Shown: positions 24,639 to 37,079 of the stretch, piece after piece | Numbering within the stretch: the stretch's first letter is position 1 | Layout of the letters: each line of letters begins with the position of its first letter | Origin: Paramecium sonneborni | Taxonomy: Eukaryota; Ciliophora; Oligohymenophorea; Peniculida; Parameciidae | Direction of reading: 5' to 3' | Length of the DNA: 64,000 nucleotides | Assembly: GCA_905182985.1 (NCBI GenBank) | Contig: CAJJDN010000174.1 | Location: 100,197-164,196, forward strand | Notes under the pieces: generated by a model | What the model saw: only the letters and a program-made list of their open reading frames with translations | What the model was told of the DNA's origin: nothing | Database searches by the model: none | Translations under genes and position numbers: made by a program

Positions 24639-26773
24639 AAGACATTAATATAAAACAAATTCATCACACTCCAATCTCCATTCTTGCGTTCTAATTTACC
24701 TTTTCCATTTCTAAACTCAAGAGAAGATCATTCCTCTTTAAATAACTAATTTCACATATCAAACATAACGAATAGAATTATTGCCTTTATTTTTACTTTA
24801 TTTTTTACAATCTAAAAACTTATCAATCAAATATCTTTAAAGATAATTAACTCAAATCAGAAATATATATTTATGATCTAGATTATTTCAAAACTCTTTA
24901 TAAATGACTTTGATATTCCAAATAAAGTAATTTTTAATTCATTTTGCAATAAAACATCATTTTTTTGAGAACTCTTATCCTAACATAATTTTTATGTTAT
25001 CACTTTAATTTTCTTAGCTAATAAATTAAACTATAAATAAAAGAATATTGTAGATGATTTCTCTTATTTGTTTGTGTAACAAATTTCATCAAATTGAAGT
25101 ATTGATTAAACTTAAAATTAATTAAATTAGATTAATTCGATCAACTGTGATGTGATGGTATATAATTATTCAAAAAATCTTTTAGCACTCATTTAATTTA
25201 GTTAGTGCTTATTATTAGCATAATATTCATTTCAATCATTACTATTATTAGTCTGAAAATCTTTTAATATATTTTATAGTATTGATTTTTAAAAATTTTA
25301 AATCCAAGAATAAAATGTAAATATTAAAATAAAGCTGATTGATTCATTTGCTTATGCAACTTTGAATTATAAATTCAAATTGTTAATTTAAATTAAGATC
25401 TAATTATTCTTAAAAGTAAAATTAATTAGTCATGAATAAATATTTTCTAAGAATGTTTTACAAAATATCATAAATTGTTTGAAGAATTTTGTTAACATTT
25501 TTCAGAATAATTAAAATGTCAATATAAATAAATTGTTTTTTTATTTGCAATTCTAAAACATTTAAATGTTTGAAAATACATTATTTGCATTCATTTTTGT
25601 AATCTACATATTTTTTTATTTTATTTTTTTAAACAAACTCTTTGGCTATTGAGGATAAAGATTTTAAGTTACAATTTTTAAGACTTTAATAATGCTGGTT
25701 TATTTAGATTGAAAATTTATTTCAGAAACCCTTATATATAATTGATATATGATCAGGATAAAATAATCTTTTCACAAATCGATAAAGATTTTAAATAATT
25801 TAAAATTATGAAATAATAATTTTATCAAATTACTATATGTAGTATAGAATAGAAATAAATTTCCTTGCTTAAAAAATCAATTTAAATGTTAGGAACGATT
25901 AAAAATTATTTTAAAAAACTTAATTATTGAATTTGATTAATCGAAAAAGTTAGAAAATATTGTTTAATCAATTAGATTTAATAGAATTTGAGAATACTTA
26001 ATTTTGATTTTTATATGTTTAGATAGGGAATACTTCCAAATCGATTTTCAGTATTTCTATTGATGATGAAAATAAGTAGCTTTTTATTTAATAAAGAAAT
26101 TTAAGTGAAATTTTGAAATATAATAAATAGTGAAATCTCATTTGAACTAGAAAATTTATGAATTTCCAATATATAGATTGGTTTATTTTTCTTATAGGAA
26201 GGTATTAAGATTTTATTAAAATTGTGGCTTTTTCAATTGAATTTTTTTTTTGATGATTTTAAAAAATTTTATGATTTTATGGAAAGATTTAATTATTTAG
26301 AATAATTGAAAAGATATTATTTTAGCCAAAAAAGGACATTTGAAATGGAACTCTTATAAACAGAAATCTTGTAATTGAATTATTTTCAATTTGAAGTTTA
26401 AAAAAATAAAGGAATCAAATAAAAGTGATAAATATAAATATATATGTATATAAAAAGGTTATTGTGAGTTCTCTGGGTAGCTTGTTGAATTATTTTAAGA
26501 AGTCAACAGCGACAAATCAAACATCAAATAATATCCCATTCCTACCCAATTGTTATATCAATGGATGTACAACAAAACCTCAGGAATGATTAATAGTTCT
26601 TCTTTTAAATTTCTTTAATTATCCTAAATATTAAGCAAATTTTATATGGGTTTATCACTCTAAATATAATTTCTGTATAGTGTTTGATTTAGTTCTATAT
26701 TTTAAATTTGAAATCACCCATTATCAAAATTTGTTCATATTAAGTAATTGATTATATAATAAAATTCATCATT
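24639..26773. other. Long gene-poor AT-rich gap
   Basis: More than 2 kb without a supportable gene, much longer than other gaps here. TGA is frequent in all six frames. Fragments near 24,660-24,800 on the minus strand read briefly as protein, but no start or splice pattern was found. One island of higher GC at about 26,460-26,590 is annotated separately. The remainder shows no clear repeat. Confidence 0.45.
26446..26590 (+). ncRNA. Candidate structured RNA (low confidence)
   Basis: An island of higher GC follows a TATA-like segment (26446-26458). Complementary segments can pair: TGTTGA (26483-26488) with TCAACA (26503-26508), and either CTGGGT (26473-26478) with ACCTCAG (26577-26583, one bulge) or GGGTA (26475-26479) with TACCC (26543-26547); those two are mutually exclusive. 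Two plus-strand frames also stay open here and read as plausible peptide, so it might instead be a stray exon. Known snRNA, SRP and RNase P motifs were not found. Confidence 0.2.
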
Positions 26774-27894
26774 ATGAAAAGGTCAATTAAGTAGCCTGCT
26801 TCTTCCTCCTATCAATTTCTCGATAAGTTAGGTGAAGGGTAATACTAATTTTAAAGAATATAGTGCTTTTGGTTACATTTGGAAAGTCAAACACATTTCA
26901 AGTGGTTAAATATTTGCTTGTAAGCTTGTCAAAAATTCTATGAGGAAGGAAAAAAAATTATTACAAAGAGAAATATAGATATTACAAATCCTTAAAGGTA
27001 AAAAAGGTAATAAAATAATAAAAACAAAAAGGATTTACATAGTTATTTGCATCAGGGTCTGATTAACATAATACTTATTTTGTTATGAATCTAATGGGAG
27101 ACAATTTAGAATAGTATCGTCAAAAGAATGGAAATTTTAACAAAATCTTACCGCTTGGATTGGAGATCATCAAACTTTTGAAAGAACTCCATTCGTTAGG
27201 AGTAATACATCGTGATATTAAACCTGAGAATTTTGTAATGTAAGATAATAAAATCAATCTCATTGATTTTGGACTTTCTAAAAAATATATAATAGATGGT
27301 CATCATATCCATTATAAAGAAAATAAAGGAATGATAGGAACTGCTAGATATGCATCTATAAATGCTTTAAAAGGCATAGAATAATCTAGAAGAGATGACT
27401 TAGAATCTTTAGGTTATATGTTAATCTATTTACATCAAGGCAACTTACCTTGGTATTCTATAAGTGATTAAGATAAAGAAATTAGATACTAAAAAATAAA
27501 AAAAATGAAAAAAGCACTTAAAATAGATAAATTTTTTGGTTTACCAATTCAATTATCAAGTTTTATGGATTATATAAAAAATTTAAAGTTTGATGAAGAT
27601 CCAAACTATGAATATTTGATATAATTATTCTCTTAAGAAGAAAGTGGAACTCGATTAGCATTATAATATTTTCAACCAAAACCTACAATTAGATTAAAAT
27701 TTATTTAAATGTAAAGAACTAGTTTTCGCTCTCCTCCAAAAGAAATTAATTCAAGCAGAAAAGCCAGTTTTGAAGAATCATCTTCAGCTGGATCTGATAT
27801 TTAAGAAGAACTTTAAGAATCCATAAAATTGAAAAATTTTAGTGTTGGAATTAAATAGCCAGCTGATAGTCCAATATATGTTAAACTGAGTTGA
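26774..27894 (+). CDS. Casein kinase 1-type protein kinase
   Basis: Two introns (26839-26863, 25 nt; 26998-27031, 34 nt) give 353 residues. The domain begins almost at once: [14 protein letters not shown], lysine in [20 protein letters not shown], then the CK1-style [53 protein letters not shown] and LPW. SINAL with [10 protein letters not shown] in place of APE is diagnostic of CK1. The last 60 residues are a Ser/Pro/Glu tail likely to be phosphorylated. CK1 kinases are soluble or ciliary regulators and are numerous in ciliates. Confidence 0.95.
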
Positions 27895-28461
27895 TTAAAT
27901 AAATATGGTTAAATTATTTTTATTAATTTACAATCAGTTTCTACATTTTTATGTGGGCAATATTTTATATACAATATATCATTTTCTTGATTCTTGTGTT
28001 TTTTATAAATCATGCTGATATTTATTCTGTAATTAATATATACCAATACCTTTTTTGAGAAGATAATTATTGCATAACAAATATGATGCATTATATATAT
28101 AAAATTTAAATAATTATGGTTAGTGAAGCATTTTAACTTAAAATAATTCTAACTATTTTAAAAGATAGTTGAATTATAATGGAATAATTATATTGCTAGC
28201 ATTCTATTATTTTTGATAAAATTGAACATCACAAATTACAACTACTTGTTAATTTTTACTATATTTATTAAATAATTATTTTCATTCATCTAGAGTATAT
28301 TTATTAATAAATGAATTATGAGTATTATTTTTTAATTCCATTTGTTAAGCCAAATTTTGCATTTATAATATTAAATTTAATAGAAATAGTAATTTGATTA
28401 AATTTAATGATCTAGAATTATTATAAATTACATAATAAAGATGTATTAATATAATAGCAAT
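27895..28461. other. Convergent intergenic region
   Basis: AT-rich region between the stop of the CK1 gene (plus) and the stop of histidine kinase 1 (minus). No gene seen. Confidence 0.5.
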
Positions 28462-30887
28462 TCAAATTTATAACTAAGAAGTTAAGAAATATTATGATCG
28501 CTTTTTAACATCTTCATTATGAAGAATATATTAAAATGCCTCTCTTAAATTTTTGACAAAAACTGGTTTTTAGACAACATGAAGCATGCCTACTTCAATA
28601 CATAAATCTAATGTTTCTCTATCATCATGAGCTGTACATCCCATTATTGGAATATAGGCTAAATCTAAATCAATCATCATTTAGATTAATATTTTTGTAG
28701 CCTAATTATATAAAATTTATAGTTTACTTCAATTCCTCCCATAATTGGCATATCTAAATCCATAATTATTAAACAAATATCTAATTGTTTTTCTTAAATC
28801 ATATCTATAGCTTACTAGCCATTAAATGCTTTAAGAAAATACTTATATCCCATACTTTTCAACATAAGTATTAATGTATCATGATTAAATGGTTCATCAT
28901 CTACAATCAAAATTAATTTATCACAATCAATCAATCCTTTATTCATAACTGAAGAACGGGCTCGTTTCATTTTTCTATGTTTCTTTTACCATTATTAAAG
29001 ATTAACCTTATTTGTTAAAGGTTAATTTGCTTATGGTTCTTCAATCACTTTTTATGAACTCACTTGAATATATTAATCTTAAGATGAAAATATCGATTTT
29101 ATTGTGCCAACATTGTTTTAAGAACTTTTCATATTTCTTAAACTTCTCTATCTCAGTATAAATCCAACAGTTTAATTCTCTTATTAATTTTCTGTCGTCT
29201 TACTATCTCTCATGCTTATTTTAAATTTAAATGATGTTCCTGTTTCAGATTATGCTACTTCTAAATTTGAATCACAAAAACCTAAACTATTTATTAGATT
29301 ATTTGTTATTTCTAATGACATTTTTAATTCTTTCTTTATTACTAAATGTTTCTTTTTAAATTTAAAATCAGATTATGATTTGATCCATAAATTAATATTT
29401 TCTATATCTTCATCATTGAAACCACAACCACTTCCATCTATAATAAAACTTAATTCATTATTTTCCTTATTAATACTCAAACTCAAACTAATAAGACCAC
29501 CAGAGGCTGTGTGTCTATATGATAAATTTAATATATTATAAAGAACTCTTTCCAATTTCAGTAAATCTGAAACAATATAAAAACTTTTTTATAAATTAAT
29601 ATTATTACTTATCTATTTATTGGATTGGAACTTATTCTACAAATACTTAAAATAAAATTCTTTTATTTATACATTAAGATTCAATCAATTCTGATAATGT
29701 TAACAAAAATTATTTCATATTTATTTTATTAAGGGATACAGACATCTTATCTAATTGTGGATTTAAAAATTCCAATAAATCAGAAATTTAAAAATATTAT
29801 AATTTAACATTAATATAAGCAGGTTTTATAAAATTTGATTTTGTTTTGCTTTCCACATCAATACTATTATAAGCTTAAGAGAGAAACCCCAAAGAAGCAT
29901 TTAAAGGGGTTTTTAATTTATGAGCAAATAAATCAGTAAATTATTTTTTAAACTGTAAAAACTTTTTTTTAGTTTATTTTAATGTGAAATTATCAATTTT
30001 CAAAAAAGCCAAAATCGACACATTTCCATTTTTTATTACTTTATACACAACTTTAAATTTTTATTTTATGTTTTTCTATACATCTATTTAAGAAGCTATG
30101 AAGTAATCGTAATCAGTATTTTCAATAAAATCTTATCCATTTATATATTCTAAAAAGGAATTACAATCTTGAAACAATAATTATTATTATTTTTTTGAGT
30201 TTTATTCTGAACTAGCTACAAATTCCTTGTCTGAATAACATTTTATATAGAACTATTGATTTTCATCCACTTATGTATTTTATGTGATTTATACATATAA
30301 ATTATTTTCTAGTTGAGGCGAGCTGTTTGGTGTAATTTCTTTATAATTTGAATCAAATATTTTAATAATGATTTCTTTCTTCAACTCTTTCAGAATTTCA
30401 TATTCAGCAGCTTCAACGATTGAAATTTAGCTGCCTACTCTAAGTATTTGATATAACAAATATGTTGTACAATATATAATAGATTGAAATTATGAAAATA
30501 CTAAATTACCTTAATATTGAGATGAAAATAGAGCTATACCAAGAGTTACTTACAAGATTTTACTGTAGTATTATATTTTTTATTTCTCTGTTTAATAAAT
30601 TTCTAAAAGACAAAACAATAGCCAGATAGATTAAGTTCCGTAATGAATAACTTGAATAATATTGTAGCAGAATAGATTAAAGTAAGTCATTAACTCTAAT
30701 ATTTAAAATTTCGTGATAAATACAAGTTAGGCTGACTATTAATTTTAGAATCCTTACTAATTTATAATGCAAGTAATGACGAACTACAAACTAGGATAGA
30801 AATTTGATTCTCAATAATCCCTTTAATAAGGTCAGTTAGAAATATAATTCCAAGCATAAGATGGAATTTCGCAGTTTATGTAATCAT
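28462..30887 (-). CDS. Hybrid histidine kinase 1 (membrane sensor, HisKA, HATPase, receiver)
   Basis: Four introns (28702-28727, 29584-29608, 30440-30470, 30696-30723) give 771 residues. About 200 N-terminal residues contain hydrophobic helices. A PAS-like polar region follows. The H-box FAHKLKTPLNASLGFL carries the phospho-accepting histidine (codon 29920-29922). N-box YNILNLSYRHT and G-box IIDGSGCGFND mark the HATPase. The C-terminal receiver has DD (LIVDDEPFNHD), the phospho-acceptor in MDLDMPIMGG, threonine in GCTAHDD and lysine in VQKPVF. All residues for a phosphorelay are present. It is 260 bases downstream of its paralog on the same strand. Confidence 0.93.
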
Positions 30888-31147
30888 TTTAGTTAATATT
30901 AATGAATAACTTTTTAATTAATTATTTTAGATTTATGAAAATATAATGAAAACCTTGCATACTATAAAAATAAATTAAAGAATCACTCGATCTTTTGATA
31001 AATAAAATTATCAACATGCATTATTTGATGATTTATGCAAATTTAATTGTAAATAATTAATTTTTTTGGTCTATGAAAATTTTAATTATTTTTCTTGCAT
31101 TTATTAATAAAACAAAAAAATTAAACACAAAAAATATAAGAGACTCA

Positions 31148-33749
31148 TCATTTAATACTTTAAGAAATTCCTTTTTGTCCTAAAATAAAATTTTAAGATT
31201 TAAGTTTGATTTCATTGATTGTCAAAAATGTTTCTTGTAAACTTCTTTTAAATACAGGTTTAGCAATAATGCATATCATACCTGCTTCAATACATTCTTA
31301 TTGTGTATCCTTATCATCATGAGCAGTGCAAGCGACTATTGGAATAAAATCAATTTCTCCATCCTACATTTATTATAAAAGTAATTTGGTAGCCTAAATA
31401 TTTAATATATTTAATTAACTTTTAATCCTCCCATAATTGGCATATCTAAATCCATAAAAATAATTTTAATAGTTCTGTAATGTTTTTTGACTAATTCTAT
31501 ACATTATTAACCATGATAAGCACTAATAAAATTTTTAAATCCTAAACTTTTTAACATTAATTTGAGTGTATCATGATTGAATGGTTCATCATCAACTAAC
31601 ATTATAGTTTAATTAGTATCCTATCTAATATCAATAGAATCTATAACACGTTTAACATTGAATGAATGATCAAAAGCGACTGAAATAGTTAAAGATTTAT
31701 CATTCATTTCTTTATGATAAACAGATTTATGAAAAGGAAAGATACTTTATTAAATAGGATGACTCTATAACATTGTACCTTTTGGAGAGTTCTATACCAT
31801 TTGAGTACTTAATTAAAGTGGTTTATTTGCTAAAGGTTCTTCCTCTATCTCACATTCTTCTAATACTTTATCCCTACTTAAAATTTAATAACATTAATAA
31901 ATACGATTATTAATTCTAATTTTTTAGAAATAATGATATATGATTAGGCATATGTTATTTAAAAGAACCAGAACTCTTCTATTAAAAACTTGAATTCTTT
32001 TAACTCATTTCTAGAGACTGTGGTATATTTACTTATTAACAATTTAAATTTATGAAAAATTAATAACTAGCTCCTTCATCTTAATTATGATTAATTTGTA
32101 ATGAACATTGAAAATCACTTAAAAAATATATTAGTTTATTTGTTATTTATAATGTTAAGCTAAATTTAAATGTTGAACCTTTTACTATTGAATTACGAAA
32201 TCCATTTATACATTAATTTTAAAGACGAGCAAAATTATTAATTTATTCAACTTATTCTTACTTAAATCCTTGAACATTATCATTTATTTTAAATTGTACC
32301 TAATTATTTTCAGACAAGATATCAACATTTAGTTGTATTTTACCCTTAATTTAGGTGTGTCTATAAGACTTGTTCAATAAATTAAATAGAATTCGTTCTA
32401 ATCTTAATTAATCAGTTGTTAAATAAATTGGTCTATCATAAAGTGCAATAATCATAGTACCTCTCATTTGCATCAAATGGTTTAGAATTAACTGTGAATA
32501 TTACTTAGATCTATTTGGCTCTGCATTATAATTCAATCATATCATATATCAATTACAAAGTCTTATGTAAATTAACCTTGCTCACCTAAAATGATACTAA
32601 ATTATTTGAATTAACGTAATCTAAAATATCTTAAACCTAATAATATTAAATTTTAGAATTAATAAAAGCAGGCTTTAAAAAACTAGCCTTCACTTATTCA
32701 TCTATAGTATTGTTTTCTTATACAATTGCCTATAAAAAACCCAAAGTAGTATTTAAGGGAGTCTTTAATTTATGAGTGAATATTTTAGCCAAACTCAATT
32801 TAAACTTTTCAATATTTTTGTTTTATTTTGATGGTATTTTATGTTCCAAATTAACAAAAGCTACTAAAGTATAAGATTTCATTAATTATTTAAATTATTC
32901 TATGTACAATCTATATTATTATTTATGTCCTGATATTTCATCAAGTTCAGAAGCTACAATAACTTTATTTTTTATTTAATTTTTATCTTTTGAGTAAAAT
33001 TCAAGAAATCCTCCTAATGAATCAAATATTGAGGGTTTTGATGTCATTATTTACGATTCTTAAGCCATTTCAATTTATTACATTGTATAACATTTGATTT
33101 TAAGATCCTTTTTTATTTAATTTTGTAATTTCTGACTATCAGAGCGAGATGAAAATAATGTAGCATTTGAATTTAAAATTTACTCTGATTTTAAGGAGTT
33201 ATCTCCATCGATTTCATTTTAGTTTTAATCAAATACATAATATCTAACATTTTTGATGATTTATTTGAGTATTCTATTTTGAGTTTAATTTTTAAGAAAT
33301 GTGAAATTGTACTAATTATAAAGAAATATGATGATTAGAATCAATTATTCTAAAATTGTTTAAGTAAAAGTAATCTCCATAAATGGTTATACTTATGCAC
33401 ATGTAAATGCAAAAACAATAAATAAAGTTATATATTAAATTAGATGTTACTTCAACTATAGTGAAAAGATATTAAACCAAATAGCAGGGACTCCTCTTAG
33501 AAATAATTGATAACAGCAATAATAAATTACGAGGACTTGTTCAAAGATTATGTATTTTCTATGACTTTTATATTTGTAGAGCAAATAACCTTTTTATAAA
33601 TATTAATATCATTTACATAACATTAACCCAAAGAGTATTGAATTGGATATGATTGTATACATTTCTAAGTTTGTAATTCCAAAAATTAAATTGAGTATAG
33701 AAATAAAGAACATTGTTTCATTTTAATTTCTAACAGAGCTGTGAATCAT
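31148..33749 (-). CDS. Hybrid histidine kinase 2 (tandem paralog)
   Basis: Four introns (31394-31419, 31877-31904, 32433-32460, 33590-33616) give 830 residues. Several N-terminal membrane helices include FFISILNLIFGI, VLVIYYCCYQLFL, ITLFIVFAFTCA and LILIIIFLYN. H-box IFTHKLKTPLNTTLGFL (histidine codon 32772-32774), N-box FNLLNKSYRHTQ, then a weaker G-box (KINDNVQGFKQEQ) lacking the usual DxGxG. The receiver keeps DD (LVDDEPFNHD), MDLDMPIMGG, ACTAHDD and AKPVF. The intron at 31394-31419 starts GTTAAT rather than GTA. Domain order and sequence show tandem duplication with the neighbour; loss of the G-box glycines suggests altered ATP use. Confidence 0.92.
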
Positions 33750-33970
33750 AATATATTTATAAGTAAAATTAATATTAACTTTTTGAATTGTATATATAAA
33801 GTTAAAAGACAAATAATGAATATAAAATGAGACTAATTTAATTTGAAATTTCTGAAATTCTCAATTTCTCAAATTTACTCTACTAATTTGATTTGTAATT
33901 TTAATAGTTTCAGTGGTAGTAAATTCTGAAGAATATATTATAAATAAATTAATATAAACTATTGTTATTA

Positions 33971-34460
33971 ATGTAATAAGTGGAACCAATAATCACAAAA
34001 TTGAGATTATAAGAATTAGATGAATATGAACCATTGAAGAGATTCTTATTGAATATACGGTTATTGATGACAATAATAATATAAATAGCCAAAAATAAAG
34101 ATATCCCAGATCACATTTGGAGCTTTATTAATTTCAATATTGTGTACATTAATAGGTATAGCACCAAGAGTTGTTATTGGTTTAACTGGATGTTTGATAC
34201 CATCAATTTAAGCAATAAATAAATATTAGAGATAAGGTATTTATAAGAAAGTAATAAAATGGAAATTAGGTGAGATTTACACATGCCTACCTTATTTTAT
34301 AATATTTTCAACATATTTGACATTCTAAGGATGGATAATGTGGATCTTTTAATTTATACCATGTTTAAATACAATGTGTTTATTGTTTGTTATAGCACTT
34401 TATCATCCTGATGTACAATTATCAAATTAAATATGGAATTTATTGTAAAAAATATTATGA
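33971..34460 (+). CDS. REEP/Yop1 (TB2/DP1/HVA22)-like membrane protein
   Basis: The C-terminal half is clear: GALLISILCTLIGIAPRVV, then GLTGCLIPSIQAINKY, KVIKWKLGEIYTCLPYFIIF and GWIMWIFQFIPCLNTMCLLF, ending in TGA at 34458. The order of a hydrophobic hairpin, 'YP.Y.S..AI'-like motif and W.P.Y-like motif suits ER-shaping REEP proteins. The N-terminal exon reads LDEYEPLKRFLLNI, also as in Yop1. The two parts lie in different frames, so one intron of 1 mod 3 length is needed; a 25-nt candidate (GTACAT...CAAG, about 34,147-34,171) works but removes part of the first helix. Start and intron remain uncertain. Confidence 0.5.
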
Positions 34461-34503
34461 GTAGCAAATATAAACATCATATATAAAATAAATAAATAAT
34501 TAA

Positions 34504-35436
34504 ATGGATTAAACAATTTAGGAAATGATGGAAGATAAATCAATGAGTTTTAAGTTCTTGTTAGCTGTACAATAACATAGATACGAAGAAGCATATTAAA
34601 TTGGCAAAGAAAGTACATTCTTTAGTGATTGTAGTTTTGAAAGTCAATCCATCTGATAAGAGCGTGAATCGTTTTATGTTATTTTTGCAATAAAATATGG
34701 GATATCGTAAGACATACACTTAATTTTTATGTCGATGGATTGTTTGATTTCTAAGAGGAAGAAGATGAAGATGACGAATTTGAATTAGAAGATGAAGAAG
34801 AAGAAGAAGAAGAAGAAGAACAGTTAGAGAATCTAGATGATTAAGAAGACGAAGAAGAGGAATATGAAGAATATGAAGAAGGAGAATAAATTTAATAAGA
34901 TGAAGATTCAGAATATGAATGGGTTTATGAAGATGAAGGATTACAACAACAAGAAGGATTTGATCAACAAGAAAATACAGATGAAGATCAAAACTTTGTT
35001 TAAGAAGATACTAATGAAGGAGATATTAGTTTAAGTATGGATAAAAAAATTTAAGAAAAAAAATAATCATAATAATAATAATAATAATAATAATAATTAT
35101 AAATTTAAAAAAGAGTTGTTTAATAAGCAAAACCAAAATCATCTATTCCTAATGGTGTTCCTACTTTACCTAAAGTAAAATAAAATATATATTAATAAAT
35201 AGATACAGAATAAATAAAGACCCAATTCTTAATCTAAGTAATAAATTCAAAAACAATAACCATTATAATAGAATTTAATAAAATAAGCAGCAGTTAATTG
35301 TAATATTTAATAATAATATAAATAGAACTTCGTTTTCCAAGTAGTTTGGCTAAGAAGAAATGAAATGATTATTGAGAATTATAATGGATACTTATCAAAG
35401 CATTTTAATATAATAATTTTTAAGATTTAATTTTGA
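34504..35436 (+). CDS. Acidic, glutamine-rich low-complexity protein
   Basis: Begins MDQTIQEMMEDKSMSFKFLL. After one unresolved splice near 34,640-34,730 it enters a long D/E-rich tract (ten consecutive glutamates within it), then mixed Q/E/Y segments and a polyQ run encoded by repeated TAA (35064-35097). A 34-nt intron near 35,232-35,265 lets the frame run on to TGA at 35434. Such acidic tracts are typical of chromatin- or cytoskeleton-associated proteins, but no domain is recognised. Exon limits are approximate. Confidence 0.45.
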
Positions 35437-35512
35437 GAATATGAATTTTGAATTAAAGAAATAAATTGTCTGAAGTCCCAGAAATAAAAATAATATATCT
35501 AAATAATTTATT

Positions 35513-36321
35513 ATGTCAGATAAGAGAGATGAATACACTTACATGGCTAGATTAGCTGAATAAACAGAAAGATGGGAAGACATGGTAAAAAGTGATTCTA
35601 AGAAAATAATAGGTTGAGAATATGAGAAAGGTAGCAGAGATCACTAAAGATTTGAATAATGAAGAGAGAAATCTACTTTCAATAGCATATAAGAATACAG
35701 TAGGATAGAGAAGAACTGCATGGAGAGCTATTACAGCATATGAGATAAAAGAGAAATAAAAGGTAAGATAAAGTTGCATTTTTTATAGATAGTGAAGTAT
35801 TAAGAAGTACTTTAATATTACAAAGCAAGAGTTGAAAAAGAACTAGATTATTATTGCAATGAAGTTTTATAACTAATAGATCACACTTTATTGAAGAAAA
35901 CAGCTAATACTGAGGCAAGAGTATTTTATCACAAAATGAAAGGAGATTATAATAGATATATTGCAGAATATTCATAATAAAAAGCTTAAGAAAAAGCTAT
36001 TTAATAAGCTCAGTAGGCTTATTAAACAGCTTTAGAATTGATAGATAAAGACAAGTTTCCAAAAACCAATTTATTAAGATTAGGAGTAACTCTTAATTAC
36101 TCAGTATTTTGTTATGAAATTATGAGTGATGTTGCTAAGGCTTGTGAATTGGCAAAGACTGTAAAAGATGATGTATTCAATCTCATTATATTAAGGCAAT
36201 TAAAGAACTAGATGATATGGAGGAAGATCAATATAAAGATGTTACCACCATCTTATAATTGATAAATGATAATCTTACTAATTGGTAAGCTGAGTTACCT
36301 GATGAAGCAGGCAAAAAATGA
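35513..36321 (+). CDS. 14-3-3 protein
   Basis: Three introns (35585-35612, 35763-35788, 36173-36195) give 243 residues, the normal family length. Family motifs in order: RDEYTYMARLAEQTERWEDM, EERNLLSIAYKNTVGQRRTAWR, VFYHKMKGDYNRYIAEY, RLGVTLNYSVFCYEIM, and DDMEEDQYKDVTTILQLINDNLTNW. The phosphopeptide-binding residues (K in YKNTVG, R in GQRR, R-Y in DYNRYIAEY, and LNYSVF) are all present. 14-3-3 dimers bind phosphoserine motifs, fitting the many kinases here. No targeting signal. Confidence 0.97.
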
Positions 36322-36349
36322 ATTCATTTAATATAATAATATTATTATT

Positions 36350-37020
36350 AACAAATACAAAAAACTTATTGATCATTTATGTATTTCTAACAATCTCTTT
36401 TAATCTTCTTTCAAAGATTCTGCCAAAGTTTTTGATAAATTTAATGAAAACTTTTTTACTATTCTTAATAAAGTTACAATTTAAGATTTTTTAAATTAGC
36501 TTAACTTAAAGATATAAAACTACTTTCTGACTAATTTAGATTCAAAAACCATTTGTTTTTAGAAGACTTCCATGATACCTTTTTCTAATTTCAAGAACTA
36601 ATTATATGATAATGAGTATTTAATATAATTTTCAAAAGCATAAATAGTGAATAATTTAATTTTGATTTATTAACTTACAAAACCTTATAAAACAAAGTAT
36701 GAAGATTTTGCTAATGTTTGTTAATAAATAAAAAGATTGTTAAGAATTTTAAATAAATATTCTCTTACACAATGACCATAGAATAGATATTTGATTTTGC
36801 CATTCATTCTGATTTTCATCTAAATATAGAGACCCTTCAATATTTTAAAAATCAATTAACTCTAAATTTTATGATGACTTTTGGAAGAAACTAATTGTTA
36901 AGTAAATAGAATGAAATAGTCTAATTCTAAATTACTAATGTCTAAAAAGATGGATTACAAATTCATATGATTATTTTTTCATAATTTATGTTTTCGTTAT
37001 TTTGTAATCTAATTATGTGA
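36350..37020 (+). CDS. Hypothetical protein, start uncertain
   Basis: One 29-nt intron (donor GTTTGT, roughly 36,714-36,742) joins two open segments into a 213-residue frame ending TGA at 37018-37020. The sequence is natural in composition (DSAKVFDKFNENFFTILNK; EQIFDFAIHSDFHLNIETLQYF), with helical character and a hydrophobic end (IIFSQFMFSLFCNLI). No good ATG lies at the expected start; the frame opens within the 3' end of the 14-3-3 gene. A missing 5' exon or a pseudogene fragment are both possible. Confidence 0.4.
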
Positions 37021-37079
37021 AGAGAGTATTCTATAAATAATTTATAAAAGTTATTATTTATATTGATAATCATATATTA

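Noticed and set aside
26540..26583. TATCAATGGATGT segment reminiscent of the 3' stem of ciliate telomerase RNA
   Set aside because: No template (CCCCAA-like) on either strand nearby and the partner strand of the stem is absent.
29212..29541. Plus-strand frame of 109 residues
   Set aside because: Antisense to the HATPase domain of histidine kinase 1, which is conserved.
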